DNA of 64,000 bases from Scytonematopsis contorta HA4267-MV1 (GTDB lineage: Bacteria; Cyanobacteriota; Cyanobacteriia; Cyanobacteriales; Nostocaceae), in assembly GCA_019359035.1 (NCBI GenBank), contig JAHHIC010000053.1, forward strand, positions 1 through 64,000, read 5' to 3'. Shown in pieces: positions 26,239-35,383 of the stretch. The position numbers were made by a program, and so were the translations under genes. How positions within the stretch are numbered: position 1 is the first letter of the stretch; each line of letters opens with the position of its first letter. The notes beneath the pieces were generated by a model that was not told the origin of the DNA, searched no databases, and worked only from the letters and a program-made list of their open reading frames with translations.

Positions 26239-27051
26239 TTAAGCTGCTGCTATACTCATTACTTTGCAGCCTTTCCGATTTAATTGCTGCAATTTGCTGG
26301 AAAGCTGTTCGTAAGGTACGAGTAATTCACTGCTGCTACGTCTTACTACTGTTGAATTCGGTGATGCCGCTTGCATAAATCGGATACGATAAATACCACC
26401 TACATTTCCACTTGTTGTACCTGCTAAAGCTGAGTTTGCTGCTGCATAGATAGGTGAAGCTGTATTTTTAGCCAATTCCCAAGTTAGCCGTCCTTGTTTG
26501 TTACCAACTGCTTTATCGCTATTGGCATAACCGCGATACAGTTGAAACATTCGTCCAAAGGCAACATTCTTTTGGCCTACTTGACTCTGAAAACCAGTAT
26601 AGTAGGGAACAACATTCTCACCAAACTTCTGCTGATATTCTTCTGAGTCGATGTAAGAATCTATTTCTGCTTCATACCCTTTTGTGTTGTACAACTCGAC
26701 GTGGTATGTTATCTCTGACTCATCTTGTGGGGCACGTCCCAATAAGTGCTTGTAATTCAGTTCGATAAACCGATTTTGTGAATTTGGATAGAAGAATCTA
26801 CTCCTGTAAAGTTCTGATTGAGCGATTGCTAAAACAAAACCTCTGACTGATATTGAACCTTGACGTAGAAGAGATTCAGCACTAGATAAACGTTCTCCTT
26901 CCATCAGATACGCATTCCCTAAAATCTGACGGTAAGCAGCACGAATAACGATTTCTATGTCTTCGTCTGTTCTTCCTTCACGCAGTTCTGCCACATTTGT
27001 ATCAGCAAAAGCGCTTAATCCTAATTTTGCTGAGTCTACTGATGATGCCAT
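26239..27051 (-). CDS. cpcC: Phycobilisome rod linker CpcC, first copy
   Basis: A 270-residue linker with the same two-domain plan: Pfam00427 domain about 18-190 ([71 protein letters not shown]) and a CpcD-like C-terminal domain ([12 protein letters not shown] to [25 protein letters not shown]). It connects phycocyanin hexamers within rods. GGGGGA lies 7 bases before the ATG. It is the first gene after cpcA, separated by a strong hairpin, as usual where linkers are needed in lower amounts than cpcBA. Confidence 0.9.
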   Translation of the reverse strand: MASSVDSAKLGLSAFADTNVAELREGRTDEDIEIVIRAAYRQILGNAYLMEGERLSSAESLLRQGSISVRGFVLAIAQSELYRSRFFYPNSQNRFIELNYKHLLGRAPQDESEITYHVELYNTKGYEAEIDSYIDSEEYQQKFGENVVPYYTGFQSQVGQKNVAFGRMFQLYRGYANSDKAVGNKQGRLTWELAKNTASPIYAAANSALAGTTSGNVGGIYRIRFMQAASPNSTVVRRSSSELLVPYEQLSSKLQQLNRKGCKVMSIAAA

Positions 27052-27305
27052 ATCTTTATCCCCCTATCCTGAAAGTAAAATGGGAGCAAACAATAGTTTC
27101 GTTTTTTCGCGTATTTATTTCGCGTACGTATTTGCTTGCCGATTAGCCATCAATTGTTTTTCGACCTCAAGCTTCACTTAAATTAAAACAGATTGCTTAT
27201 CTAATAGTTTTTCTACTCAACCTGTTTTAACAGGCTTCCACTTTGAAACCGAAATTCTAATTCACGGCTCAAAAAAACAGTTGATATTATTTAATTTTTT
27301 CCAAT

Positions 27306-27373
27306 AAAACTGCCCGGAAAGCTAAATAACTCTCTAGTCACATTTGCCAGTGGAGCTATTTAACTTTCCGGGC
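27306..27373 (-). terminator. Intercistronic hairpin after cpcBA
   Basis: Arms GCCCGGAAAG.TAAATA and TATTTAACTTTCCGGGC (27312-27373) pair over about 20 bases, and on the minus strand the stem is followed by GTTTTATT. This is the partial terminator expected between cpcA and the linker gene, giving more cpcBA than linker mRNA. Confidence 0.8.
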
Positions 27374-27385
27374 AAGAGGCCCTTA

Positions 27386-27874
27386 TTAGCTCAGGACATT
27401 AATCGCGTAATCGATGTAGGAATTTGCTTCAACTGCAGGGTCGCCACTTAAACCGTGGTTAGCCTTAACATATTTCAGCGCTTCAACGTACCAGCTGGGA
27501 GACAGGTCAAAAGTTTTGTTGATTTCTGCCAAGCCTGCAACCAAGTAATCATCCATTGGTCCAGTGCCACCAACTACCAAGCAGTATGTAATCATTCGCA
27601 GGTAGTAACCAACGTCACGTACACACTTAGATTTACCTGTTGCGCTAGAAGCGTAGTTAGGCCCTTGCATTTGGGTGGTGTAAGGGAATTTCTGATACAC
27701 AGAATTCGCTGCACCTTCTGCCAATTGTTGAGCTTTAGCTGTCAATGCTTTAGCTGCTTCTAAGCTAGCTGCTGCTTGACGATAGCGACCGAAAGCTACT
27801 TGTACTTCAGTGCTGCTTAGGAAACGTCCTTGTGAGTCTGCTGCTGAGACTGCTTCGGTTAGAGGGGTTTTCAT
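27386..27874 (-). CDS. cpcA: C-phycocyanin alpha subunit
   Basis: The 162-residue globin-fold alpha subunit at its standard length. It begins [20 protein letters not shown] and carries the chromophore Cys84 in [20 protein letters not shown] with the partner Asp87. It binds one phycocyanobilin through Cys84, added by CpcE/CpcF encoded in the same operon, and forms alpha-beta monomers with CpcB that build the light-harvesting rods on the thylakoid surface. AGGGAGA lies 10 bases upstream. It follows cpcB by 125 bases. Confidence 0.97.
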   Translation of the reverse strand: MKTPLTEAVSAADSQGRFLSSTEVQVAFGRYRQAAASLEAAKALTAKAQQLAEGAANSVYQKFPYTTQMQGPNYASSATGKSKCVRDVGYYLRMITYCLVVGGTGPMDDYLVAGLAEINKTFDLSPSWYVEALKYVKANHGLSGDPAVEANSYIDYAINVLS

Positions 27875-27999
27875 TGGTTTGGTATCTCCCTTTTACAAAA
27901 AAAACTTTGTTTCAAAGCTGTTTATTTCTAACTGACAAACGACTGTCAGCTACTTACTTACTTGCTCGGTTTGAAATGGTTCAGTTGAAACTACTCAAA

Positions 28000-28518
28000 C
28001 TACGCAACTGCTTGTGCTGCGCGGTCGAAGTAGCTAGAAACTTCAGCCATCAAAGCACTGCAATCACCTCTGGTGATGCCATTGGTATCGTTAGCAATCG
28101 CGATAGCAGCTTCTTTCATTTTTTGAACGCCAACTGCTACGGAAGAACCAGGAGTTCCCAAAGCTAAGTAGGTTTCGCGAAGACCATTCAAGCAGCGGTC
28201 ATCTAATACGCTTGCGTCACCTGAGAAGATAGCGTAGGTGATGTAGCGTAAGATGATTTCCATGTCACGCAAACAAGCTGCCATACGACGGCTGGTGTAA
28301 GCATTACCACCAGGAGCAATCAACTGAGGCTGTTCAGCAAACAAAGAGCGAGCCGCATTAGCAACGATAGAAGAAGCGTTGCTGGTGATGCGGTTTACGG
28401 TGTCCATACGCTTGTTGCCTTCACGAACCATGTTGGTCAAGGCATCCAACTGGGAAGAGCTTAAATATTCACCACGAGCATCTGCTTGGGATACGACTTT
28501 AGCGAAAGCGTCTAACAT
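28000..28518 (-). CDS. cpcB: C-phycocyanin beta subunit
   Basis: The 172-residue beta subunit. It has Asn72 in LIAPGGNAY (the N-methylated asparagine site), chromophore Cys82 in [21 protein letters not shown], and the second bilin Cys153 in [11 protein letters not shown]. Cys82 is normally loaded by a CpcS/CpcU-type lyase (several candidates are nearby) and Cys153 by CpcT. It is the first gene of the cpc operon, with AGGAGA 9 bases upstream of ATG and more than 400 bases of AT-rich leader. Confidence 0.97.
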   Translation of the reverse strand: MLDAFAKVVSQADARGEYLSSSQLDALTNMVREGNKRMDTVNRITSNASSIVANAARSLFAEQPQLIAPGGNAYTSRRMAACLRDMEIILRYITYAIFSGDASVLDDRCLNGLRETYLALGTPGSSVAVGVQKMKEAAIAIANDTNGITRGDCSALMAEVSSYFDRAAQAVA

Positions 28519-28938
28519 CGGTTCAATCTCCTATCTAGCAACGTTTCTGAATCGTTTAATTTAAAAACTGGCACACACTTACTTTTAAGTACCGATTGCA
28601 TCCGCATCTCGCGTAAACTCAAAAACGGTGTACAAGATATCAGTTTAAGGCTTTATCGCTTTCCGATTAAAAATTCTCACAAAACTTTACAATTCTCTGA
28701 GAGTCTGGAAAGCTCAGCTATAAACAGTTTCGCTAACTGCTTTATCTGTTTTAGCCTCCTAAAGTATTTTTATACAATGTCTAAGCCTTTATTTTCGTTA
28801 CAAATTATTATGATGTTTATTTATTTCGTTACATTGCTTAACAATGTGCAATTTACAATTCCCTACTCCGTACAGACGCGATAAATCGAGACACGATAAA
28901 TCAAGACGCGATAAATCAAGACGCGATTTATCGCGTCT
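28519..28938 (-). promoter_or_regulatory. cpc operon leader and promoter region
   Basis: About 420 bases upstream of cpcB, AT-rich with no gene. It must hold the cpc promoter and a long untranslated leader. The distal end (28866-28938) is a tandem of ACGCGATAAATC-type units that ends in a hairpin GACGCGATTTATCGCGTC just after pebB and probably terminates the pebAB transcript. I could not fix the -10 and -35 elements by eye. Confidence 0.5.
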
Positions 28939-28941
28939 CTA
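28866..28941. repeat. ACGCGATAAATC tandem repeat and hairpin after pebB
   Basis: Four copies of GA(C/G)(G/A)CGATAAATC followed by the reverse complement GATTTATCGCGTCTCTACCG. The stem between the last direct and the inverted copy is strong. It overlaps the pebB stop codon region, so the last pebB codons lie in repeat-like sequence. Confidence 0.65.
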
Positions 28942-29691
28942 CCGATTTACTACTCCCAGAGCCATTTTCCGTTCTAGGTCGAACAAGAAACCGTGAATGT
29001 ACTCCTCCGTCCACTCTTCACCGTAAAAACGACGAAACATTCCTCGTGCAGGGTCTTTTTCTGCTCGATAACGTAGGTAACGAAGTTGCGCTGCTTGAAT
29101 TTCTGCTAAGTGCTGGGGGTCTGTAATAGGCTGTGTTTGCTCGACAAAATCTAAATAAGCCTTCAAATAATCCTTAAAGGCTTCAAATACATGAGTTTGA
29201 ACTACGGATGTTTCTTGGGGACGAGTCCACAAAAAGGCTGGAGAAAAAAACGGTCGCGCTTCTTCAGGAAAATCTCCTCCCCAAGGTAGATGTTGTTGGT
29301 GCGATTGAAAAATTGGAAGTATGGGTTGGGTATATTTTGCCTGATATTCTGAATCATCTCGGAATAAAGGCTGCATATCCAAGGCAATTAAATGTCCTCC
29401 TGGTAAAGTTACTAAGTCCGCTCCAAAAAATGGCAAGTCATAGTTAAGCTGAGGAAAAATAACAAAATTTAGGACTTGTAAAGATTTTCCACCTTGGACA
29501 TGAGCAGCACGAATTTGACGTAATTTTTCGGTAGCAAATCCATGACTAGTTGTAACAATTGTTTCTTCGTTTTTCCCTTTACCCACTACTGCTGATTTAG
29601 ATTCAAATCCTTCAGGAATGGGATAAGGCATTAGTTCTAACCGCGAATTCATGTAAGAAATCGCGTAGTCAAGAAATGGCTGGTAGAGCAT
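28939..29691 (-). CDS. pebB: Phycoerythrobilin:ferredoxin oxidoreductase
   Basis: A 250-residue ferredoxin-dependent bilin reductase. Motifs that fit PebB are [50 protein letters not shown] and the C-terminal [20 protein letters not shown]. PebB reduces 15,16-dihydrobiliverdin, passed from PebA, to phycoerythrobilin. It follows pebA by 9 bases, so the pair is translated together and the intermediate can be channelled. Its presence shows that this strain makes phycoerythrin, in line with the cpe genes at 52-59 kb. Confidence 0.95.
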   Translation of the reverse strand: MLYQPFLDYAISYMNSRLELMPYPIPEGFESKSAVVGKGKNEETIVTTSHGFATEKLRQIRAAHVQGGKSLQVLNFVIFPQLNYDLPFFGADLVTLPGGHLIALDMQPLFRDDSEYQAKYTQPILPIFQSHQQHLPWGGDFPEEARPFFSPAFLWTRPQETSVVQTHVFEAFKDYLKAYLDFVEQTQPITDPQHLAEIQAAQLRYLRYRAEKDPARGMFRRFYGEEWTEEYIHGFLFDLERKMALGVVNR

Positions 29692-29700
29692 GGAATTTAA

Positions 29701-30426
29701 TCACTTTGCGACTGCTAAGGGAACTGCGTCTTCAAAGAGAAATTCATACAGAAATTTTTCTGACCACTCATGACCAAAATAACTGCTAAATAAGCCAGAT
29801 GCTGGGTCGCGTTCTGCACTGTATTGGTCGTAGTCTTTTTGTGCTTTCACAATTCGCTGAATATCTTCTGGGTCAGTCAAAGGTTGTGCTTGTTGTAACA
29901 TTTGCCAATACAGGTTCAAGTAGTCTTGATAAGCTTCATACAGCCTTGTGGAAACTGTATGAGGGTCGGTTTTAGCGAATAATAGATACTTGGAAAAATA
30001 CTGATTGGCATCGTAAAATTTCATCTCTAATCCCTGTGCCAAATCGGGATAGTTATCGTGTAAAAATTTTAGCGGTTCTATGTATTTTTGTTGGTATTTT
30101 TCATCCGGGAATAGGGGTTGAAAGTCCAAAACAACCAGGTTTTTTACTTTCCCAAAAGATAAAAAGTCTATTCCTAACAGTGGTAAATCATAGTGATAGC
30201 TGGGGTAAATCACGCTGTTAAAAATTTGGGCACCTTCCCCAGCGTCGATGTAGGTATAACGAATTTTTCTTAACTCTGGACATTGGTAGCACCAACTGCG
30301 AATTGTTGCTGGATTTCTACCGCGTTCGCTGACTTTTAACTCCAAGCCAGAGGGAATGGGACGAGGTTGTAAACTAAAGCGCTTAAATAGCTCTTTTTCC
30401 AAAAATTCCAAAAATGGCTTGTACAT
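29701..30426 (-). CDS. pebA: 15,16-dihydrobiliverdin:ferredoxin oxidoreductase
   Basis: A 241-residue bilin reductase matching PebA: QIFNSVIYPSYHYDLPLLGIDFL, VVLDFQPLFPD, YDANQYFSKYLLFA and YSAERDPASGLFSSYFGHEWSEKFLYEFLF. PebA performs the first two-electron reduction of biliverdin IX-alpha at C15-C16. I chose the start MYKPFLEF at 30426, as the 26 residues upstream in the same frame do not resemble the family. It is the first gene of the pebAB operon, and is separated by STRR sequence from the lyase gene further upstream on the same strand. Confidence 0.95.
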   Translation of the reverse strand: MYKPFLEFLEKELFKRFSLQPRPIPSGLELKVSERGRNPATIRSWCYQCPELRKIRYTYIDAGEGAQIFNSVIYPSYHYDLPLLGIDFLSFGKVKNLVVLDFQPLFPDEKYQQKYIEPLKFLHDNYPDLAQGLEMKFYDANQYFSKYLLFAKTDPHTVSTRLYEAYQDYLNLYWQMLQQAQPLTDPEDIQRIVKAQKDYDQYSAERDPASGLFSSYFGHEWSEKFLYEFLFEDAVPLAVAK

Positions 30427-30520
30427 AGAGCATGATTTATTAATCCTTATGCTGAAAATAAGGGATTCAAAGGATGCAAGTCCCACCTTTGTTAAACAAA
30501 GCAATATTCTGTAACATTTG

Positions 30521-30670
30521 GGTGGGTGGGAATTGGTAATTGGTAATTGGTAATTGGGGATTGGGAATTGGGAATTGGGAATTGGGAATTGGGAATTGGG
30601 AATTGGGAATTGGGAATTGGTAATTGGGAATTGGGAATTGGTAATTGGGGATTGGGAATTGGGAATTGGT
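30521..30670. repeat. Heptanucleotide STRR (GGGAATT / GGTAATT)
   Basis: About 20 tandem heptamers alternating GGGAATT and GGTAATT with little interruption. It starts 4 bases after the stop of the CpcS/CpeS-like gene and runs toward pebA. Frames across it encode only low-complexity peptides. Confidence 0.9.
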
Positions 30671-30673
30671 TTG

Positions 30674-31234
30674 TTAACTTCTGGCTAGGTTTTTTTGAAT
30701 CATTTGTTCTAATGTTTGCTCTGTGACGCAACGTCTTTCTGAACAATAGGTCATGAGGTTTATTCCGTTCATCATCCGGACGCTGCTTACTCTAACGCGA
30801 AAATCATCGGTGACGAACCAGCACCTTTCTTGTCCTTGGTTGTTGTCGTAGTCGGTGTCAATTGTTAGTACACCATCATCTGCAAAATTGTAGCGGCTAA
30901 CTACTGGTATGCTTTCAACGTAGCCTTGATTTCGCAGCAGCTTTCCGGTTTTTCCTGTTTCGTCGGGTATGTCAACTAATATTGCTGCGTTTGCGTTTGA
31001 TAATTCTCTTGTGTCTAAGTTTACTTGCCACGAAAAGCTTGCACCCCCTGTTGCGCTGTTGGGGTCTATCCCTTGAGCTTCACATACTTCTTTGACTTTG
31101 GGGTCGTCTTTTTCCAATATTTCTATGGTTATATTGGATTCTCCTGATTCGTCGGCTACTAAGTCAAAATGATGGACTGCTCTTTGGGTAAACCAGGTTC
31201 CTTCGCTTTTACGAAAGAATTCCATCATTGTCAT
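30674..31234 (-). CDS. CpcS/CpeS-family phycobiliprotein chromophore lyase
   Basis: A 186-residue lipocalin-fold lyase. It begins [24 protein letters not shown], the EFF..S.G.W..QR..HH pattern of the family, followed by [38 protein letters not shown] and [21 protein letters not shown]. These proteins carry a bilin and attach it to the Cys84-equivalent of phycobiliproteins. Among the four related genes here this is the most canonical, so it may be the broad-specificity Cys84 lyase. The frame also allows ATG 31252, but 31234 fits the family start better. It is divergent from the pentapeptide gene at 31385. Confidence 0.87.
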   Translation of the reverse strand: MTMMEFFRKSEGTWFTQRAVHHFDLVADESGESNITIEILEKDDPKVKEVCEAQGIDPNSATGGASFSWQVNLDTRELSNANAAILVDIPDETGKTGKLLRNQGYVESIPVVSRYNFADDGVLTIDTDYDNNQGQERCWFVTDDFRVRVSSVRMMNGINLMTYCSERRCVTEQTLEQMIQKNLARS

Positions 31235-31384
31235 TGGTTTGATTATATGCATGATTTTTTTAACCTTACTTTTATAAATAGCCTTTTTTCAATATGGACA
31301 GGCTGGAAGCCTATCCCACAAAAAGAATTATAGAAATGGCTTATAAAGGTAGAATACTTTAAAGGCAGTTTTTTAATCAACTTA

Positions 31385-32179
31385 ATGTTATCCAGCAATA
31401 TTAAACAAACTTTAGTAGACCTTCGTGAACGCACCCTAGGTCAGATGGATTTGTATAAATTCAATTTACAAAACGTCAGTTTAGAGAATGAAAATCTTTG
31501 TAGTGCTAATCTTATTGGAACTGACCTGAGTCATGCAGTGTTAATTAATGCTGACCTAAGTGGTGCTGACCTACGAGGTGCTAATTTAAGTGGTGCTGAT
31601 TTAAGTGGTGCTAATTTGCAGGGAGCTTATTTACACAGAGCTAATTTGGAAGGAGCTAATTTAACTGGGGCTATTTTAGACGGAGCAAAGTTTCAATTGG
31701 CTCGGTATAACAGTCAAACAGTATGGGCTGAAGGATTTAATTACAGGTCTTGTGGTGCTATTGGTCCTAAAGCTAGTCTCAATGGAACTTTTTTGTGTAC
31801 AGCAAATCTACGTGATGCAGATTTGCAAGGGGTTAGTTTACTTGGAGCTTATTTGAGTGGTGCTGATTTGACGGGAGCAAATTTAAAAGGTGCTGCTATT
31901 AGTGGTGCTGACTTGCAAAAAGCTTTTTTGACGGGGGCTTTTTTAAGAGATGCTCGCTTAACGGGAGCTAATTTGAGTGGTGTCGATTTACGTGCTGCTG
32001 ATTTGAGTGGTGCGACTTTGGAAAATTTAGCTAGTATTGCTGGGGCTGATTTTTCTCTGGTTCAAGGTTTGAGTGACAACACTAGAAGCTCCCTTTTGAG
32101 TCGTCCTTTTGCGGAACTTGATGTTTGGAATTCTTATACACGTCGTACAACTAGGGAGAGTTTGGCTTTTAATGGGTAA
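31385..32179 (+). CDS. Pentapeptide-repeat protein
   Basis: A 264-residue protein. After a 25-residue start (MLSSNIKQTLVDLRERTLGQ) there are two blocks of A(D/N)LXX repeats (about 35-105 and 140-225), strongly regular (GADLRGANLSGADLSGANLQGA), split by LARYNSQTVWAEGFNYRSCG. The tail is non-repetitive. It probably forms a right-handed beta-helix; role unknown. Unlike the pair at 15-18 kb the repeats are near-consensus. Its stop codon TAA lies in the first unit of a GGGTAAT heptamer repeat. Confidence 0.85.
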   Translation: MLSSNIKQTLVDLRERTLGQMDLYKFNLQNVSLENENLCSANLIGTDLSHAVLINADLSGADLRGANLSGADLSGANLQGAYLHRANLEGANLTGAILDGAKFQLARYNSQTVWAEGFNYRSCGAIGPKASLNGTFLCTANLRDADLQGVSLLGAYLSGADLTGANLKGAAISGADLQKAFLTGAFLRDARLTGANLSGVDLRAADLSGATLENLASIAGADFSLVQGLSDNTRSSLLSRPFAELDVWNSYTRRTTRESLAFNG

Positions 32180-32418
32180 TGGGTAATGGGTAATGGGTAA
32201 TGGGTAATAGGTAATGGGTAGTGGGTAATGGGTAATGGGTAATGGGTAATGGATAATGGGTGATTAGTGTAAATAATTTTACTTATCTCTATGGCGTACA
32301 TCTACCTGTAGAGACGTTACATGTAACGTCTCTACATTTTTGTCCATGTAACCAATTACCAATTACCAATTCCCAATTACCAATTACCAATTCCCAATTA
32401 CCAATTACCCATTACCTA
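32172..32418. repeat. Two opposed STRR blocks with a palindrome between
   Basis: 32172-32265 is about 13 tandem GGGTAAT heptamers; 32345-32418 is about ten ACCAATT/CCCAATT heptamers in the opposite sense. Between them at 32308-32335 sits a perfect copy of the 28-base GTAGAGACGTTACA palindrome. The whole block separates two convergent genes whose stop codons lie inside the repeats. Confidence 0.88.
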
Positions 32419-32950
32419 TTCTCTTTTCCAAATACTGACCAATCATTATTTCTTCACCTGCACGTGAAATAATACTTTGTCTTGTGCGGTAGTTGGAACC
32501 AATTAATTTTATTTCTTCTTCAAATACTGAACCGCTATACTCGGTTCTTAATTGCATGGTTTTGGGGTCAGCAAACGAACACACAGCTGTCACTGGTTTT
32601 GTTGTCGCAAAACCTCGGTCACGATAAAGAATTTCTCCACAAACGCCAAATACTGTTGAACCAGTTGTGGGTTTGCGTCCTGGCTGAGTATAATTACTTT
32701 CCCATGTAATTTTGCTACCACAACTTAATATTGTCTCGTCTGTCAGTTCGTGTAATTCGGCTAATTCGATTAACTCTGGATTATTTTTATCTAAAAATCT
32801 GACTGTAATAAAGCTTACGACTTCTTCCACTGCACCACTTTTAAGCGTATAGTAACGACGCTCTGAACGCCAATCTCCTTCTGTCTGTTGGAAAAAGTCT
32901 TGTGCTAGGTAGTCAATTGATAACTGAGCAATTTGTATAGGCAATGTCAT
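32405..32950 (-). CDS. CpcS/CpeS-family lyase, CpcU/CpeU-like
   Basis: A 181-residue member of the same lipocalin-fold lyase family: AQDFFQQTEGDWRSERRYYTLKSGAVEEVVSFITVRFLD, ELTDETILSCGSKITWESNY, GSTVFGVCGEILYRDRGFAT and LRTEYSGSVFEEEIKLIGSNYRTRQSIIS. It lacks the HH after the QR-like motif and resembles CpcU or CpeU, which act as partners of CpcS or as specialised lyases. Start 32950 has GAGGAGG 10 bases upstream. The last codons (RIGNG and stop) are encoded by the STRR that follows. Confidence 0.8.
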   Translation of the reverse strand: MTLPIQIAQLSIDYLAQDFFQQTEGDWRSERRYYTLKSGAVEEVVSFITVRFLDKNNPELIELAELHELTDETILSCGSKITWESNYTQPGRKPTTGSTVFGVCGEILYRDRGFATTKPVTAVCSFADPKTMQLRTEYSGSVFEEEIKLIGSNYRTRQSIISRAGEEIMIGQYLEKRIGNG

Positions 32951-33139
32951 AAAGTAAAAACCTCCTCTCAAGGGGCGAATCCATAAATCGATATTTGAGT
33001 CAAGCTATAGCCAAATGTGTTAAATTATCTTAACATTAAAAGATGTTAAGAACCCTATCTTTTTCTCAGGGAAGGCTATAGCTTTTTATATGGGATTGGC
33101 AATCTATGTGAGTCCAGATACGAGCCAAATAGTCTAGGC

Positions 33140-33340
33140 TTACTGTGAATGCCAGTTCTTCTTCAATAACGCTAGAAAAGTAGCGTAACCTTTAGAAAAT
33201 CCTGGTGGGTCAGGTAAAAAGTACTCAGGAAAATCTTCGTAAGGACGCCAAGGTTCCGAGGGATTGTGCCGTAAATGTAAAGCGCAATCGGAAATTCCCG
33301 GTGGACGCCAAGTCATTTCTCCTGCGTTGCTGTCTGTCAT
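33140..33340 (-). CDS. Small conserved-looking hypothetical protein (66 aa)
   Basis: No family recognised. The product is soluble, rich in Pro, Trp and aromatic residues (MTWRPPGIS, SEPWRPYEDFPEYFLPDPPGF) and ends in a short basic helix FLALLKKNWHSQ. A strong ribosome site, AAGGAG, lies 6 bases before ATG, which supports a real gene. It lies among lyase genes, so a role with pigments is possible but only by position. Confidence 0.6.
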   Translation of the reverse strand: MTDSNAGEMTWRPPGISDCALHLRHNPSEPWRPYEDFPEYFLPDPPGFSKGYATFLALLKKNWHSQ

Positions 33341-33805
33341 AGAGTTTCTCCTTGTTTAAGTTGACTCTAACTACATGGTTGTTAAAACTCCTTTCGGATT
33401 TTCCCAGCACTGACTGGAAAAATTACTAGGAATTTATGCGGATTTCATACAATATTGCACAAAATCTATCTTTGGTGGTGTATCATCTGTGACTAGATTG
33501 ATGTATCAAAAATTACTTGTTGATAATCAATAGAACATAGGTGATGCAGTATAGGTTGATATATTATGAACTATAATTTCCTATTGTAAAGAGCAACAGC
33601 ACCTAAAGAAGTAGTCTCATCTACACAGTTAGTCAACTATTTTGTAAGCTATGTTAATTTTGTTTGTATATTGTGCTACTATATTCATGAGTATATAGGG
33701 ATGTTACAAAACTAGCTATCAATACATCAAATAACCTTTGTATAGTAAGCGTTTTGAACTAAACTTTGGTTATCAGCTCCACCGGCTAACTCGGCCGTAG
33801 TATCA
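33341..33805. other. Divergent intergenic region before the diguanylate cyclase
   Basis: About 465 AT-rich bases between divergent genes, with no gene or repeat that I can see. It presumably holds both promoters. Confidence 0.45.
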
Positions 33806-34843
33806 ATGCCTCTACCAAAAAAAGAATTACGCAACTTGCAACTCTTAAACCAGCGACTTCAAACAGAAATTCATTATTGTAGTTTACAAAAGTTAAAATC
33901 AAGCAGCTTTGAGATTCAGGTACGCAATCTTTTGACAGCTATAGATGATATTATAGTTGTTCTTAATGTTTGCGGAGAGAAACTACAAAACATAGAAATT
34001 TTGCCAACAAAAATTCAAGGAAGTAACAAAAATGTAGGTTTAATTGATAAGATGTTAGAATTATTTTTGCTAGAGAATATACCTAATATCTGGTTAAGTA
34101 AAATTCAGCAGTCTTTAAGCAGCCAGCAAACTCTAAATTTTGATTATAGCTTACTTTTAGAGTCAGACGAAATTTGGTTTAGTGTTAGCATTTATCCTAT
34201 TTCAGAAAACTCAATCATTTGGATAGCACGAGATATCAGCGAGCGTATATTAGTAGAAAAAGCTTTACAAAATAGTGAAGCGCAATTGAGACAAAAAATA
34301 AATCATCTAGAGCAGCTATTAGAAGAAGCGCAAAATTTGGCAAATTTAGATGGGTTAACAAAAATCGCTAATAGATACTGTTTTAATAATTACATGCATC
34401 AGAAGTGGGGCTATATTGCGTCCAAACAATCTCCGATTGCTTTTATTTTACTTGATGTAGATTACTTCAAGCTTTATAATGATGCTTACGGTCATTTGGC
34501 TGGAGATGCTTGTTTAGTAAAGATTGCTAATGCTATCAGGTCTGTTATTAAGCCTCAAAGTCATTTTGTTGCTCGCTACGGGGGAGAAGAGTTTTCTGTA
34601 ATTTTACTTTATACTGATGAGAGGGGTGCAGCGCAAGTTGCACAACTTATTATTGAACAAATCAAGCAACTCAATATTCCCCACGCTCTTTCTCAAGTGG
34701 CTGATATTGTAACAGTTAGTATGGGAATTGCTGTCTTATTACCTAATGTTAATAACTCCCCTCAAGACTTGATTCATAAAGCAGACCAAGCGCTGTATCA
34801 AGCTAAAAAAGAGGGACGCAATCGTTATTACTGTATTCAATAA
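33806..34843 (+). CDS. Diguanylate cyclase with N-terminal PAS-like domain
   Basis: A 345-residue signalling protein. Residues about 40-155 look like a PAS sensor (LLTAIDDIIVVLNVCGEKLQ ... FSVSIYPISENSIIWIARDIS), followed by a coiled-coil connector (ERILVEKALQNSEAQLRQKI) and a GGDEF-family domain from about 185: LTKIANRY, FILLDVDYFKLYNDAYGH, and the active-site ARYGGEEFSVILL. With GGEEF and the substrate residues present it should make cyclic di-GMP from GTP. No RxxD inhibitory site is obvious just upstream of the motif. The gene stands alone; the ligand of the PAS domain is unknown. Confidence 0.9.
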   Translation: MPLPKKELRNLQLLNQRLQTEIHYCSLQKLKSSSFEIQVRNLLTAIDDIIVVLNVCGEKLQNIEILPTKIQGSNKNVGLIDKMLELFLLENIPNIWLSKIQQSLSSQQTLNFDYSLLLESDEIWFSVSIYPISENSIIWIARDISERILVEKALQNSEAQLRQKINHLEQLLEEAQNLANLDGLTKIANRYCFNNYMHQKWGYIASKQSPIAFILLDVDYFKLYNDAYGHLAGDACLVKIANAIRSVIKPQSHFVARYGGEEFSVILLYTDERGAAQVAQLIIEQIKQLNIPHALSQVADIVTVSMGIAVLLPNVNNSPQDLIHKADQALYQAKKEGRNRYYCIQ

Positions 34844-34961
34844 GTTGAGTTATAAAAATCAACTACTCTCTTATTCTCTTTAACGAGCAAATATATAACT
34901 TAAATGTCTAAGATAATGTTTATAAAGAAAACATTAAGCCTCATTATTACCATAAGCCAGC
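34844..34961. other. Short spacer
   Basis: No gene is visible; AT-rich sequence leading into the repeat element at 34962. Confidence 0.4.
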
Positions 34962-35213
34962 CAGTGACTAAAGTCACTGTCTAAAAGCTGAAGTCCTCTA
35001 TAAGAGGACTGAGGAATACATCAAAAACAGATACTTTACACAATTTAAAATTACTCCTAAAAATCTTATTTCTTCTTAGTCCTCTTTAGAGGACTTTAGC
35101 TTTTAGACAGTGACTTTAGTCACTGGCTTGTAATATACTGGCTTGTAATATACTGGCTTGTAATATACTGGCTTGTAATATACTGGCTTGTAATATACTG
35201 GCTTGTAATATAC
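34962..35213. repeat. MITE-like inverted element with a tandem tail (copy E)
   Basis: The left end is CAGTGACTAAAGTCACTG then TCTAAAAGCTGAAGTCCTC and GAGGACT; the right end (35077-35134) is its reverse complement. The right flank continues as about six tandem copies of GGCTTGTAATATACT. The inner block equals that of the element at 20828, but the outer palindrome and the tail unit differ. Confidence 0.8.
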
Positions 35214-35254
35214 ATGATGCTTAATATTTTATTTATAAGTACCCTCTAATAACC

Positions 35255-35360
35255 AAATATGCAACTTAAATTTATACTACCTTAGTGCTATTCTTCAAGA
35301 GAATTTACAGTTGCGTCCGCAGGTAAATATGCAACTTAAATTTATACTACCTTAGTGCTA
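35255..35360. repeat. 36-base direct repeat, two copies
   Basis: Two identical 36-base copies (35255-35290 and 35325-35360), each starting AAATATGCAACTTAAATTTA and ending CTTAGTGCTA, are separated by 34 bases. There are only two, and they are not palindromic, so a CRISPR array is unlikely. Confidence 0.75.
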
Positions 35361-35383
35361 GGCTGTCACTCTCACTTTCCAAA

